Source: Saccharina japonica (lineage: Eukaryota > Sar > Phaeophyceae > Laminariales > Laminariaceae). From it: 64,000 bases of DNA. Of the stretch, positions 10,821 to 22,365 are shown piece by piece. The position numbers were made by a program, and so were the translations under genes. The notes beneath the pieces were generated by a model. The model was not told where the DNA came from. It saw only the letters and a program-made list of their open reading frames with translations, and did not search any database. Location of the stretch: NCBI GenBank assembly GCA_008828725.1, contig MEHQ01001888.1, forward strand, positions 105,948 to 169,947, in the 5' to 3' direction. The stretch's first letter is position 1, and each line of letters opens with the position of its first letter.

Positions 10821-10985
10821 CCGGCCCAGTAATAAGAAAGTGCCCCACAAGAAACTCAGCCTAAACATTACGGGGAAATAAGAAAGTCGACAGGTATTAT
10901 ACTGAAGTTAGTGTGCGACACACCCCTTTCTCAAATAAGAACGTCAGCCTAAGCCCGATTTCTGCTTTCCTTATGAGCGGGCCGG
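10821..10985. mobile_element. TA-flanked MITE, CCGGCCC ends
   Basis: 165 bp with ends CCGGCCCAGTAATAAG and the inverse of CCGGCCCGCTCATAAG, flanked by TA at both sides. An inverted copy lies at 62,289-62,454. Internal AATAAGAA and AGCCTAA blocks relate it to the CAGGACACC subfamily at 6.1 and 55.5 kb. Confidence 0.8.
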
Positions 10986-11267
10986 TACTGTACTATTAAT
11001 AGAAGAGAGGAAAAGAGAAAAATCGTCCTCAAGGCGATGATAATAACAAGTTCCCGTCTCTGCTACAAAACCGATCGGGGACCATGTCACACCTTCTGCC
11101 ATCTCCTTCCTACTCTCATCCTCCCCGAGTGGTGTCAGGAGCCGGTGCTACCCCTGTCACGCCCCCCCCAGTGAACAATAAACAAGAAACAAGCAAACAA
11201 ATTGAAACAAATAATATAATTAAGGGCTACGATGATAGATAGTCGAACCGATACCTTGCCGCACGAT

Positions 11268-11985
11268 CTACCATTTCGTTTCTGCATTCGTCGACAGCTG
11301 TATCAGTACAGCCGCCCTCCCCCCCCCCCCTCTCCTTGTCGCCTCTCTGGCGTCCTCAGCTGCATGCCGTAGCCGGCTCCTCTCACGCTTCGGCCTCTGT
11401 GCCACCTCGCCATGAAATGGCCGCCGCCTCAACGACCCCCCGATACCACACCCCACTCTCTCTTAGCCGCCCTCTGCCATAGTAACGTCTCTGCTCCGAA
11501 CACTAAGAGGAGCTTTCTGTGGAGCCCCCTGTCGCTCGAAAACCCTGAGGTCATCTGCTAGACATTGGCCCAGTTTTTTCTGGTCGGCCAGGTCCCGGGT
11601 TCGCTCCGCGACGATCATCCCAAACATCACCCGCCGGGTCAGCCGCTCATTGGTCGTGCGCTGTACGCCTCCCGCAAAGAGGAGGCGTCGTTTGCGGATG
11701 GTCGTCTCAACGCTCATCGCATTGTGCCTTCTTGAGAGCCTTGGCTGACGACCTGATGAGATGGTCGATGCGTTGTCGGCGCTGGAAACCAATGATCCGT
11801 AAGAGGAAGTTGTGGTTTGCCGTTCGGAGCTCAGCGAAGTGCTCCTGGCCAAGGGTCCACGTCACACACCGTAAGCAGTGTCTCCATCACCTCGGCCTTT
11901 AGCATGCGCACCTTTAGAGTGAACGGGGCATCCCCCATATCGTACAGCTCCCGCTTGAAGCGATCAGCACCTCCAACACTCTCAT
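11268..11985 (-). mobile_element. 5'-truncated LINE: C-terminal tail of reverse-transcriptase ORF
   Basis: Minus-strand reading gives the C-terminal tail typical of LINE reverse-transcriptase polyproteins: DAPFTLKVRMLKAEVMETLL, then TWTLGQEHFAELRTANH, LLRIIGFQRRQRIDHLI, VETTIRKRRLLFAGG, TTNERLTRRVMFG, and near the end ERSRLRHAAEDARE before the stop at 11,268. The pieces lie in more than one frame, so several small indels separate them, and no polymerase or endonuclease domain is present. Sequence downstream (11,165-11,225) is AT-rich and may be the 3' untranslated tail. Dead, 5'-truncated insertion. Confidence 0.75.
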
Positions 11986-12011
11986 TAACAACAATCTTCT
12001 TTTACGATAGA

Positions 12012-12186
12012 GTGAGACTGGAAACAAGCAACGCGGATGATACTCATTCGATTGTGATACTACTGTAACACGTTGGACAAAACTTGCTCGATAGTAACGG
12101 CCCTTTCTCAACACCTTATTTTTTAGTAAGACCGGAGACTAGCAACGCGAATGTTGCTCATTCGATTGCGATACTACAGTAACACA
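12012..12186. repeat. Two 60-bp direct repeats
   Basis: 12,012-12,072 and 12,127-12,186 share GAGACT.G..A.AGCAACGC, CTCATTCGATTG and GATACTAC.GTAACAC, 54 bp apart. They abut the 5' truncation point of the LINE. Confidence 0.7.
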
Positions 12187-12519
12187 ATCATAAATAATAA
12201 AAGGTTTATCGCAGACTCCGCAGGTTCCTGACCTTCGGTGAACCTTCGGGCACCAATGATTTTCGAGTCTTGGGGTGGATTTTTTGTTGAGGAAATAATG
12301 CAGGCAGCGCAAAAATCCGGGCTATTATACGTAGTAGTAACGAAAACCACCCCTACTTTTATTTTGGAATGTCTGGTAGCAATCTACCAGCAAGGGACAA
12401 GACTGAAGGCAGACCATAATAATAGTGATAATAGTGGAGGGATCCAACGACAAACACTACTATCACTACGTACTAGCTGTACGCGGTAGGTGGGTTACAC
12501 ACGTGGTGGCCACTTGGCT

Positions 12520-12930
12520 ACCCCGCGACACCCGCTGGAGGGCCATCAATCCTTCCCTCCAGAGGGCGCGCACAATTTTCGGACCCTGCCGTGTGGTAAA
12601 TTTTAGACACTCCACACGGACGTGCAGAGGGTTCGGCCGCGTACGCGCTGGAGGCCAATGTCGTATATCAACACCCTCTGGAGGGTATGGCATCGTTCCC
12701 TCTGGAGGGTGTCCAAATAATATCGACCCTATCGTGTGGTAAAAATAAAACCCACCACACCGACGTCCAGAGTGTTTGGGCGCACACCCTCTGGAGGCTG
12801 ACTGCACCCCCCAAACCCCTCTGGAGGGGGTATGGAACCGTACCCGCTGGAGGGTGTTCACAAAAGGGTGACCCTACAGCGCCTTTCAATCCGCACCCAC
12901 CACACCGGCATCCAGTGGGTTTAGACGGTG
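12520..12930. repeat. Tandem repeats with palindromic CCCTCTGGAGGG core
   Basis: At least eight CCC(T/G)CTGGAGGG or CGCTGGAGG cores occur in 400 bp. They alternate with a longer module beginning GACCCT..CGTGTGGTAAA and containing CCACAC.G.CGTCCAGAG; modules start near 12,581, 12,723 and 12,867. The whole looks like about three diverged tandem units of roughly 145 bp. Confidence 0.75.
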
Positions 12931-13740
12931 AACCGCCACAGGACACTGATAGTAACACGCTCCTCCCGCATGCATATGTATGTGGGAACAGTAAACCTAT
13001 TGCTATTGCTTTAATTTATTTAATTTGTTTCTCTACTACAGTACATGTTTGCTCAGCCCAACTGATCCTGTGGGGACAGTTCTAACACATGTTATATCTC
13101 TGATACACCTTTAGAGAGTTTGCTGCGCCAAACAGACACCACAGTTGCGAGCATATAATGTTGTACATACTGTAGTACAGCAGTATGTCGACCGTACGGT
13201 GTGGTCGCTGCCTACCGTACCCCTTGCGCTCCTCTCTGCTTACGGTTGGAGCCCTGTTTAATTAATCTACGTGCGTATGCTTCGGGAAAACCTTTGCCTC
13301 CGTCCGATAAAGTATACCTTACACAACGCGACACAATAAGGCAAGAACATAACAAGTTCCTACATGTGGTTACACGAGCATCATATGCCATTCATTATTT
13401 ATCAACCGCCATGTCTTCGGCTTTCGGTCATTGAATATTTGTAATTGAAGGCAGCAGCAAGATATATAGACACGGACTCTGAATTTTACAGCATTCAACT
13501 CTGTTCAACTGCCCATAATACGAAACTGAGGACGGTATCATCAGTCGAACACAAGAGAGGGAATAGCATTGGCAACCTGTGCCAGCCAAGCAGCTTTGAA
13601 CGACACTAATCATTGAAGTCACGACGATCGGTCTTTTTTATCTTCGAACCTGCTCTGCTACAGTATACTAAAGTACGTACTAAAAGCCTGGCCTGTTGAC
13701 GATTGACATTCTACGATTGATTGCTGTTTGATGAATGCCT
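12930..13740. other. No gene recognised
   Basis: Unique-looking sequence; nothing identified on either strand. Confidence 0.4.
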
Positions 13741-13784
13741 GCCCGTGGGCAGCCCGTGGGCAGCCCGTGGGCAGACCAGGGGCA
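13741..13784. repeat. 11-bp tandem repeat, four copies (GCCCGTGGGCA)
   Basis: Three perfect units and a fourth diverged one. The unit is itself a perfect-stem palindrome (GCCC.TGGGC). Confidence 0.85.
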
Positions 13785-14989
13785 TCCAGTGGGAAGTACC
13801 ATACATACCACCAACTATTCATTGCGTTAGGGTTGGGGTAGCGATTCCCTTTAGGCGGCACAGCAAAGATGTCGGGAGACAGCACTTTCAACCCTTGACA
13901 GACAGCAGATTTGCCTTGACATGCCGGGACTGACACCAAACTACTAGGTTTTAGTCTGGAACACTTCGGCCCTACACCCTTGACAGCGCAGGTTTTGCCA
14001 TGCTTGACATGTCTCCCGACATCTTTGGTTAGTGCCTTGGCTGAAATGACAAATAATGCGCGTATTAATAGTATTAATAGTCACCCGGGCCTGTGTCGAC
14101 TACTACTCGTGTATCGGGGCCCACTCAGAAAATCTCATTTTTGGAAAAGTCAAATTTTGAGATCAGAGAGTGAAACTTATGTGCCTTCAAGAACGGCAAG
14201 AGCATGCAGCATGTGGTTGCGCCTCTTTTTTTAATACAATGAAATAATGATGCGTGTCGAGGCTGCAGCAGTAGTAGCATCCTGAAAGAAGGAGGCATGT
14301 CGAGGCCCTGTCTCTGTGAAGAGAGAATGAGAGGAGGCACCGAACCGAAGTGTCTGTGAAGATCCCTTGTTGTGACGAAGAAAATAAATTGTTTGAAAAG
14401 GCGGAAAGGCGCTTATTTACTGAACGTGGCCATTGTGGAAAGAAGATTAAAATTGATCTGAGAGATCAAGAGAAGACAAATAAAGGGTGAGGAGAGTGGA
14501 CAGAATGGGTAAATAAGAGGAGTAGTGGTTATTAAGTGGGCTGCTGCACTGGTCAATAGTCCGTCCTATATGACAACATTCCCTGATACTTATGGGGGCA
14601 ACTTCAAGCTAGATGCCCCCTGCGTTATTACCAACGTCCCGATCAAGGCAGCAAGTAGAACATGCAATATGCCGAACAGCGAGGAGGAATGACTGATGAT
14701 GAACTTGTTGCACTTTAGTAGTCTCGCCACAGACTGCGTGTAACGGAGTATCTAAACAAAGATACTCGTATATACTCGTATGTACTCGTGCGCAGTGACT
14801 GCACATCGAATAGATATACGTACCAGGTACGTATGTATGTATCTCAACGTCCCTATCTATCCTAACAGAGCAAAGCAGTGTTGCTTCCTGCAATTCCTTT
14901 ACCTGGTACTGCTTACTTCGTAAAACTCCTCTACAAATAGTCTATATATAGAAAAGAGGAGAGTGCTTACGGCGTGGCCTAGCCTCGAA
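13785..14989. other. No gene recognised
   Basis: Nothing recognisable; contains two TACCWGGTA motifs (14,821; 14,900). Confidence 0.4.
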
Positions 14990-15284
14990 ACGCATGCTAC
15001 GGTAGAGGTGGACTTGGGTGGGGCGTGATTTTTCTGAGGGTGGTTGGTCACTTGAGGAGCTCTATACCTGCAGTAGCCTGCACACTTGAGGAGCTCTATA
15101 CCCCACCCGAAGCCAAAAGCTACCCGACATCGTGAACAATCCCCCCCGCGGCCTTGAGTATAAAACGAAAAATAGTGCAACGCAAGAACGAAATCCCGCC
15201 GCGGTTTTGAGTTAAAAAGGAGCCCCGTCGTTCAGAAAATATTTCAGCCAAAAGGTGCTATGTACCTCTATCCTAGCAGGCGCC
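14990..15284. mobile_element. GACGC-type TIR element, diverged copy
   Basis: Starts CGCATGCTACGGTAGAGGTG and ends CAGCCAAAAGGTGC..ACCTCTATCCTAGCAGGCG. The interior has TTGAGGAGCTCTATACC twice, suggesting a local duplication. Same family as 15,523-15,763. Confidence 0.7.
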
Positions 15285-15390
15285 TCGGCACAATCAATCG
15301 TCGATAGTCCACACTGACTCCACATCGCACGTATCGACAGCATCATCTATCTCCACTCAGGGAATTTTCCCGGGCGATAGGGGTCAGATT

Positions 15391-15510
15391 TAGATGCGCG
15401 CTCCCATAGAGGCAGCACGTTTTGGCTGAAATGTTTCCTGAGTGATCGGGCCCCTTAACCCCAAAAAAATCGCCGGGTTTTTTCTTCTTCTTCTGTTGTT
15501 GTTGTTGTTG
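15391..15510. mobile_element. Left part of another GACGC-type element
   Basis: GATGCGCGCTCCCATAGAGG followed by the family block TTTTGGCTGAAATG and GATCGGGCCCCTTAACCC, then interrupted by TTC and TTG microsatellites. Right half missing. Confidence 0.55.
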
Positions 15511-15522
15511 CACTCTTATTAT

Positions 15523-15763
15523 GACGCATGCTACGGTAGAGGTAGCACTTTTTGGCTGAATCGTTTTCTGAACGATTGGGCTCCTTAACCCAAATTCGTC
15601 GGACTTTCATTTTTGTGACGAATAATGTTTCAGAGTATACTTCGGTCATTCGCATCCGGCAGCACTTTTATTTTCCTTCAAAATCATTTTTTCGGTGAGG
15701 TATGACGCTCCTTAGGTGAGGAGCTCAGAAAAATCATGGTGCACCTCTATCGTAGCATGCGTC
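15523..15763. mobile_element. GACGC-type TIR element, complete copy (241 bp)
   Basis: Inverted ends GACGCATGCTACGGTAGAGG and the inverse GACGCATGCTACGATAGAGG. Conserved interior blocks are TTTTTGGCTGAA, GAACGATTGGGCTCCTTAACC and TTTTCGGTGAGGTATG. No coding capacity. Superfamily not determined, as no clear target duplication is visible. Confidence 0.8.
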
Positions 15764-15772
15764 TTAATTGTT

Positions 15773-16028
15773 GATGCGTGCTACGATAGAGATAGCATTT
15801 CTTGGCTGAAATGGTTTCTGAATGATCGAGCTTCCTAACCCAAAGTCGGCGAACTGTCATTGTTTTGTGCCAATCTCATTCCATGTTTGTCTTCGGCCAG
15901 GGCATTGTCAATCGGATAGCACTTTCACTTTCCTCCCTTAATGATCACTTTGGGATGAGGTATATAGCTGTTCAAGTAACCACCCTTAGAAGGAAAAAAC
16001 ATGGCGCACCTCTATCGTAGCACGCGTC
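15773..16028. mobile_element. GACGC-type TIR element, complete copy (256 bp)
   Basis: Lies 9 bp after the previous copy in the same orientation. Ends GATGCGTGCTACGATAGAG and the inverse of GACGCGTGCTACGATAGAGG. Interior blocks as in the neighbouring copy. Confidence 0.8.
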
Positions 16029-16059
16029 TGTTGTTCATTGTATGCTCGGGCCATAGTGA

Positions 16060-16225
16060 TGCTCATCGGGTACTATACATACTAGCACTTTCATTTTTTG
16101 CCTCCAAAATGCATTTGGACTTACCTGGTGCTATTCGTATAGAGCTCCTCGAGCGAGGCAGGAGACTCAGAAATAACATGGTGCACCTCTACCGTTACGC
16201 GTTGCATGCGACGGTAAAGGTTTTG
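16060..16225. mobile_element. Right half of a GACGC-type element
   Basis: Contains the family blocks CACTTTCATTTTTTGCCTCC, GAGCTCCTCGAG and ATGGTGCACCTCTACCG, then a disturbed right end. The left half is absent. Confidence 0.6.
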
Positions 16226-16301
16226 GTGGGTTAACGCCAAGTAGTGAATATATTTGGTACACCTATTTATTATAGTAAGGGCAAGGGCGACAGAAAAAAC
16301 C

Positions 16302-16620
16302 GGAGCGTAAAAAACCTCAAGATGTTTCGTTGCACAGCAGAGGAGGCCGACGACACAACAATGGGCACCCGGAAAGGGGGGTCGGCTTAAAGTACAAAAC
16401 AGAGCAACAAAGCGCGGAGACTTATTATCTCTCTCTACTTTCCACAGCAGCAGTAAGGGAAAGAGCGACATACACGTTCGGAGCGCAACAAACCTTAATG
16501 TTTCGTTGCACAGCGGAGGCCGACGGTACAACAATATACACACTCGGAGGAGGGGTCCCAAACAGAGTGACAACACGCGGAGACTCCTCTCTCTTTCTCT
16601 GCTCTCCACAGAGAGGGCGG
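16302..16620. repeat. Two diverged tandem units of about 150-175 bp
   Basis: Units start CGGAGCGTAAAAAACC (16,302) and CGGAGCGCAACAAACC (16,480). Both continue with ATGTTTCGTTGCACAGC, GAGGCCGACG and GCGGAGACT, then a CT-rich stretch ending CCACAG. The second unit has lost about 30 bp. Confidence 0.7.
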
Positions 16621-17751
16621 AATGACAATTTGGGCGCACATATTGCCACAACATAATAACTCAGGAAATTTCGATGTGCACGGAGATCGATCGGAGATAA
16701 CGATTGACCGAACAGGAAGAACGTGAAGCGCAGACTTAAATTCAACGCATCATTATACAAGAGTTACTCTTACCACTGTATACATAGTACACACAGTAGT
16801 CTTACAATTATGTGGTACGAGGGACCACGCACTCTGGACGGAAAAGGAAGGAACGCTTGGTATTGACATTCATACTTAAACGGTACTACAGTATATTTAT
16901 GTCAAGAATGGTACCAGTATACGATTTGGGCAAGCTAATTAAGGGTGAGGGATTGCGATAAAAATATGTTTTATTTAGCCATTTTGTCGAAACTAGGCCA
17001 ACTCGAACACACGGCTCGACTTACGGACTACCAGAGGGTATATATATATACTTCAGGGCCCAGCAAGCAGAGATAAAAAACAACCACGCAACAAGGCCGG
17101 GCGTTTGCGCTTCGTTGGGGAGGTTGTTTCCGTTGGATTCTCCTATCATCATCATATTTGCTGTCCTTATTAATTTGCTATTAATAATGCTGTTCGGTAG
17201 TGATGATGGTGATGGTTTCCAAACGGCTCTTCCCGACTCTGTCGGTCTCAGTATTCCCTACTGAAGATAGCTGCGTTGCTACGCAACGTTTGGTTGAGCT
17301 GTGATCGAAGAGCGTGCACTCGTGCGCTCCCTCCCTTCTTCTCTTCTCCACCCATCGTCTCCTCTTCGAGACCGCTGACAACCAATACAACAACTGGGAC
17401 CATCTTCGTTTACCAGCTCTGAGGAGCTTGCAGCTAACAATAATGCTGTTATCAGTCGATCCACATCGATTGATTGTTTGCCTCTGCCCCATGCAAGGTT
17501 AATCGTGATCATGCCCCTCGGAAGACCGGCCGTGCCGAGAGCCACCCGACCCCCCGCGACCGCACGGCCGCACCACAGCTAGGCCACACGGCAACCCGCG
17601 GTGTTGCCGGCGAAAGAACGGGTGCCGCCACCCAACCCCGGGTTGGGCACGGTAATAATTAGTCAATATTTTATCCCGGTAGCTGAGTAGCTGAAACCCT
17701 CAACACTGCTGGTAACTGGTAGGTGTTGTCGCATTTGCCACGCTTTTGACC
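16621..17751. other. No gene recognised
   Basis: Unique-looking sequence. Open frames around 17,280-17,660 carry no recognisable domain. Confidence 0.4.
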
Positions 17752-17960
17752 CATGCTACGGCGGTGGTAGAGGTGTAAGCGCCATGTTGTTTCTGACGGT
17801 GGTCAGTCAGTCACTTGATGAGAAGCTCTACGATAGCTCACCCAAAAAACTGTTTTTTTTTAGGAAAATAATGGGCTACCCGATGAAAGTATCCCATGGC
17901 CTACTGTAATTACACGATGAAACATATTGCGACACAATAATAATGCCATTTCCAGGAGGG
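17752..17960. mobile_element. Degenerate GACGC-type element
   Basis: Starts CCATGCTACGGCGGTGGTAG. The interior GCTACCCGATGAAAGTATCC and GAAACATATTGCGACAC match the sequences flanking the nested elements at 670 and 1,791, so this is an uninterrupted relative of that copy. The right end is missing. Confidence 0.55.
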
Positions 17961-17999
17961 TTTCACGCTTCAAACTTCAGCTTAGGGGCCGCCAGGAAG

Positions 18000-18834
18000 C
18001 GAGGAGGAGCAGGGGGGGGGGGGGGGGGGAAAAAATGACAGACCACACCAGATGGCTGTGGAATGGAGCTTGAATGCCGGCTTAGGACTTGAGAATCTGA
18101 ACGTAGACAGTGCATATTTGGTGATAAAAGGAGGGAGCAAGGACAAACACTCGGAGTATTGTGGATAGAACATCTTGGCGGAACAGATCATAGAAGGGTG
18201 TTAGACCTGTACGGTTTTCCTATGTTTTCGCGTGGTTTACTGCGCTTTTTGGGGAATTTTATGAGTGAATCAACGCTGAAATGATCTGCCAGATTGTCCG
18301 ATGGCAAAGATAATAATAATAATAATGCCATTTCCCACGATCTGGTGAAGGGAAACGCGCTCATGAAACAAAACGTTTCAGTGCCAAAATTACAGGTAAA
18401 GTAACCTAATAGCCTCTATTTCGTAGTGCACGCGCGTTTATGTCTAGTCGCGTGAACTTTATCGAGAAGTATGTCGAACGCGATGTCCATCGACGACGCC
18501 AAGTAAATAAGCGGAGAAGCAGGGGTGTTAGACGTCGCTGAGCCGGACATGCAGTATTAGTAGTAAATTGGGCAAAATTCCAACAAGAGAAGATTAGCCA
18601 GAGCCGAGGGAAAAAGCCTTAACGCGCCGCCCCTCCTCTCCTCCCGGGTCATGGGCACCGTCCCCACGATCATGATAAAATAGATGGATATAATTTATAG
18701 TGATTGGGTTGGCGTCCTGGGGGGGTGTGCACAACTAGTGGATCGGCACACTGTAAAAAACATGGTGTGGTTGCCGCGGTTTGGGGATGCTGATGCCCAC
18801 TCGCTTGGCTATGAGGTGCTACAGGTGACAACCA
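18000..18834. other. No gene recognised
   Basis: Includes a G run at 18,015-18,030 and (AAT)n near 18,310. Part of it may be old LINE sequence, but no domain is readable. Confidence 0.35.
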
Positions 18835-19049
18835 GGGTGCCGCGGTTTTTTTGTATATATTTATGTTTGGCCGTCACGCAATAGCTGGCGGTCCGAGGAT
18901 AGCGACTCAAGTGTATATTGTTGGCGTGTGTGGTGAGAACCTTTGTTTCCGCAAGCATAGGTGAACATGGTCGTAATACACGAGTAGTGTGTGAATGATG
19001 GATAACTTGGGCCGGCGGCGTTTGGTGAGGGCAGTTACAGGTATAAAAA

Positions 19050-20350
19050 CCTCATGGTGTCTGTGTCTCCTGGAAGAAGTTGGCGACGAGCGAGTTACGT
19101 GAGGACCAAGAAATTAAAGTTAACCATTGAAAAGTCTGTCGGTCTCATTATGTCAATCCGGTACGCTAGAAGAGGCGTTCTTAGGCTAGGGATGCAGGGC
19201 TCGTACCTCTCACGCATCGCGACTCGCCCCGTGACTACACTCATGAGCGTTTCGGCGCGGGTCATGGCATCAAGGCAATGTCTGGCCTGGTTGTGAAAAC
19301 GTCCAACGCCTGAAGGCCGCTCCCGGCATTGTAGGGATCGCGAGGGTCTGATCGTCATATGACACGGCCCGTGCACGAACATGATACCATCGCCCAGACT
19401 GATGGCCGGCCCCGTCCGCCCCCTCTCCGTCATATCGACTGTTGATAGGACCACCACGTGCAGCTGACCAATGGAGTACAGCGGTGGCGGCTTATAGTCG
19501 TAACCCCGTTAGTCCAAGCCGTCTCCGGCCGCATATGCAAGTTACGCACATTCGACCTACCACCGGCATGATGCCTAGCCGCCTCTCGAAGAAAATAAAC
19601 CGTCATGTAGCCGCCCAAAGATCTGGAGTGTCTAACAATTAATAGTAGGAGTAAGGACAGTGCTCCGTCTCGAAAGGGATGGCGCGGTCAATGATTCAAA
19701 GTGACTAGCAAGCAACCAACGAGTACGGCCACCCCGCCCCACCCCGCAACCGCGCTTGTGAAAGGCAATGTCCCTGCCTGTGGGTGAATAAACGCGCATT
19801 CGAACTTGGCTCGTCCCGGCATTGTAAGAGAATTGGAGAGGTCTATGTTCATAACGCCGGACTACGGCCAGGCACGAACATGAGTAACACTCCCACCCTA
19901 AGCGAAAGGGGAGTAAATACGTACCAGCAGACGGAGAAAGGAGGAGGAGAGAGCAGATGTCCCTGTGCAGAAGCAGACTCGATTAGTAAGACTGACATAG
20001 TGGGAGAAGGTGAACATGACAAAAGGAGGATATGGGGTTTAGAGAGAAAATGACATAAAAGTGTAAAAATGTGGCAGCCTGAGATTTTTGTACGTCTAGA
20101 CCAGTTAAGCGAGAAAACGATCGCTATCTTAGGTAGATCATATGGTGCCACAGTCGGCGAAGACACGAATGGGGTATGGGATTAGCGAACAGGAAGCTCT
20201 GTAACCTGGTATAGGTAAGCGAGCGAATGAGCTCGCCGCCAACTATTGGAGGTTGTCTCTATTAGGCATAGGAACGTGTGCTCTCGTTGCGGGAAAGGGA
20301 GCGTGGTCGAAGGTCAAAACCTAAAGGGCAGAAGCAGGACAAATGAGTAC
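19050..20350 (+). mobile_element. Degenerate LINE-like C-terminal sequence, copy 1
   Basis: Homologous along its length to 20,790-21,990 but with more indels, so only scattered peptide pieces remain. DNA-level similarity to copy 2 is clear (GCATTGTAG, CTGACATAGTGGGAGAAGGT, CGAGAAAACGATCGCTATCT). Non-functional. Confidence 0.55.
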
Positions 20351-20789
20351 GCCACCTCTGCCCCTCCACCCCAACCTCGAGGCGGGTCGGGATCTTTGGT
20401 ACGTGCTTATAAAATAATATTGAACATAGCAGCGCGAAATACGTCCAAGGTGTGGGGCGACGAACTATCCGAGCGAGGGTAAACCCCGAAGGTACTAGAA
20501 CACGCTCATGCCGAGCGAATGCGAGAAGCGGCGTCAACCAGCAGGCAGCGCTGGACTTGAGGGAGTCCGCACTAATCGGGCGACCCGCAGCGAGGGGCAG
20601 CGCATGCCGCACTACGGTTATTTTTTTTTGGCGGTCACCAAAGCTGGCGGTCGAGTAGATCATTTGTGCGGGTGGAGAACCTTTGTCCGGCACAAGTGGA
20701 ATGGTCGTATCAGCGTAGTGTTAATATGGTAAGGCTGTCCGTGAGGCAGTTACATAGTAAAAACCCATTGCTGTCTCCGGAATGGCCAC

Positions 20790-21990
20790 ACCGAAATTAA
20801 ATTAACTCATTGAAGCTGTCGTCCATATGCAAGGTCCGCCTCAGAGGCGGTGTTCTTAGCAGGATGCAGCTCACCCCCATGCGACTCGCCAATACCTCCA
20901 TGGCGTTTCGGCGCTTTGGTGCAAGCAATGTCTGCTGGTTTGGTGAAACCCAACGCGCGCTCCGTCCCGGCATTGTAGGGATGCGAGCGGTCTATGGTCA
21001 TATGACTACGGGCCGTGCACAACATGAGTACACCCCCCACCCCCCCCCCCCCCCCGGTATACGGAACTACGGACCGTGCACGCGATGGTACACCCCCCAC
21101 CCGCCCCCATATGAGTACGCCACCCCCCCCCCCCGCCCTCGATGCAAAATTATCTTAGGAATAGATGGTGGCCACAGCCGGCGAAACAGGAAGGAGATCA
21201 GATTAGCAAAAAAAAACTTCGTAATATATGGAAACAACGTAATGAGCGCCCAAGTGTTGGAGGTGTCTCTATTAGGAGTAGGAACGGTGCTCCGTCTCGA
21301 AAGGGATGCGTGGTCAATGGTCAAATGACTAAGGCAAGCAACCAATGAGTACCCCCCCCCCACCCCCCAACGCGCTTGGTGCAAGCAATGTCTGCCTGGT
21401 GGGTGAAAACCCAACTTGCTCCGTCCCGGCATTGTAGGAATGGGAGGGTCTATGTTCATACGCGACTACGGCCATGCACGACATGAGTACACTCCCCACC
21501 CTAAGCGAAGGGGGTATACCAGCAGCCGGGAGGAGGAGGAGGTAGATACGCAGATGTGCCCTTGTGGCAAAGCAACTGATAGTAGACCTGACATAGTGGG
21601 AGAATGTGAACTGTACAAGGAGGAATGGGGTGTGTTAGAGGAGAAAATGATAAAAATGTAAAAATGTGGCACTGAGATTTTTGGTACACTAGACAGTAGC
21701 GAGAAAACGATCGCTATCTTAGGAGATATATGGTGGCCACAGGCGGCGAAACACGAAGGGGGTAGGATTAGCGAAACAAACCTGTACCTGGTATGGAACG
21801 AGCGTAATGAGCGCCCAACTATTGGAGGTTGTCTCTATTAGGAGTAGGAACGGTGCTCCGTCTCGAAAGGGATGCGTGGTCAATGGTCAAAAGCCTAAGG
21901 CAAGCAACAAATGAGTACGCCCCTCCCCCCTCCACCCCAACCTCGGAGCGGCGGGATCTTTGGGACGTGCTATAAATTATATTTTAATAG
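20790..21990 (+). mobile_element. LINE-like C-terminal sequence with Cys-rich motif, copy 2
   Basis: Readable peptides include VRLRGGVLSRMQLTPMRLAN, a Cys motif QMCPCGKATDSRPDIVGECE followed by LYKEEWGVLEE, and IAILGDIWWPQAAKHEGG with NERNERPTIGG. CPCG...C is the form of the zinc-binding motif at the C terminus of many LINE reverse transcriptases; the usual His is Asp here. A second overlapping tail (RNRWWPQPAKQEGDQISKK, IRSRNGAPSRKGCVVNG) lies at 21,142-21,348, so one tail is duplicated inside the unit. No polymerase core is present. Family assignment is inference from the motif pattern. Confidence 0.55.
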
Positions 21991-22237
21991 CACGCGAAAT
22001 ACGTCAAGGTGTGGCGACGAAGCTTCCGAGCGAGGGTGAACCGCCCGGAAGGGGTACTAGACACGGCCGGCCGAGCGAATCGTAGACGGCGTCACAAGCA
22101 GCCAGCGCTGGGACTTGAGGGAGTCCGGCACTAATCGGGGGCGAGCCCGCCAGCGAGGGGGCAGCGCATGCCGCCTCCAGCCGCTAGCCAAAAAGGGAGG
22201 GTGGCAACAGAGAGCGACAGCAAACTTCGCAGGGTGG

Positions 22238-22365
22238 TGTACTTCATATTCATGCATGGCCGTAGTTGTATGACCATAGACCCTCGCATCCCTACAATAC
22301 CAGGACGGAGCATGTCGGATTTTCACCGACCAGGCCGACATTGCTGGCACCAAGCTTCGCAGGGA
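22238..22365 (-). repeat. Inverted copy of the CCCGGCATTGTAGGG repeat
   Basis: Reads TTCATGCATGGCCGTAGT, then ATCCCTACAATACCAGGACG and ATGTCGGATTTTCACCGACC, the reverse complement of the segment at 21.36-21.50 kb. Confidence 0.7.

Larger units (their letters stand above)
18835..22165. repeat. Tandem duplication, two units of about 1.77 and 1.57 kb
   Basis: Unit 1 (about 18,835-20,600) and unit 2 (about 20,600-22,165) carry the same blocks in the same order: GGCGGTC then GAGAACCTTTG, TGAGG(G)CAGTTACA, the CCCGGCATTGTAGGG segment, CGAGAAAACGATCGCTATCT, ATTGGAGGTTGTCTCTATTA, a GGGATCTTTG(G)GACGTGCT segment and finally GCAGCGCATGCCGC. A third unit may begin at 22,165. The copies differ by many one- and two-base indels as well as substitutions. 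Confidence 0.75.
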
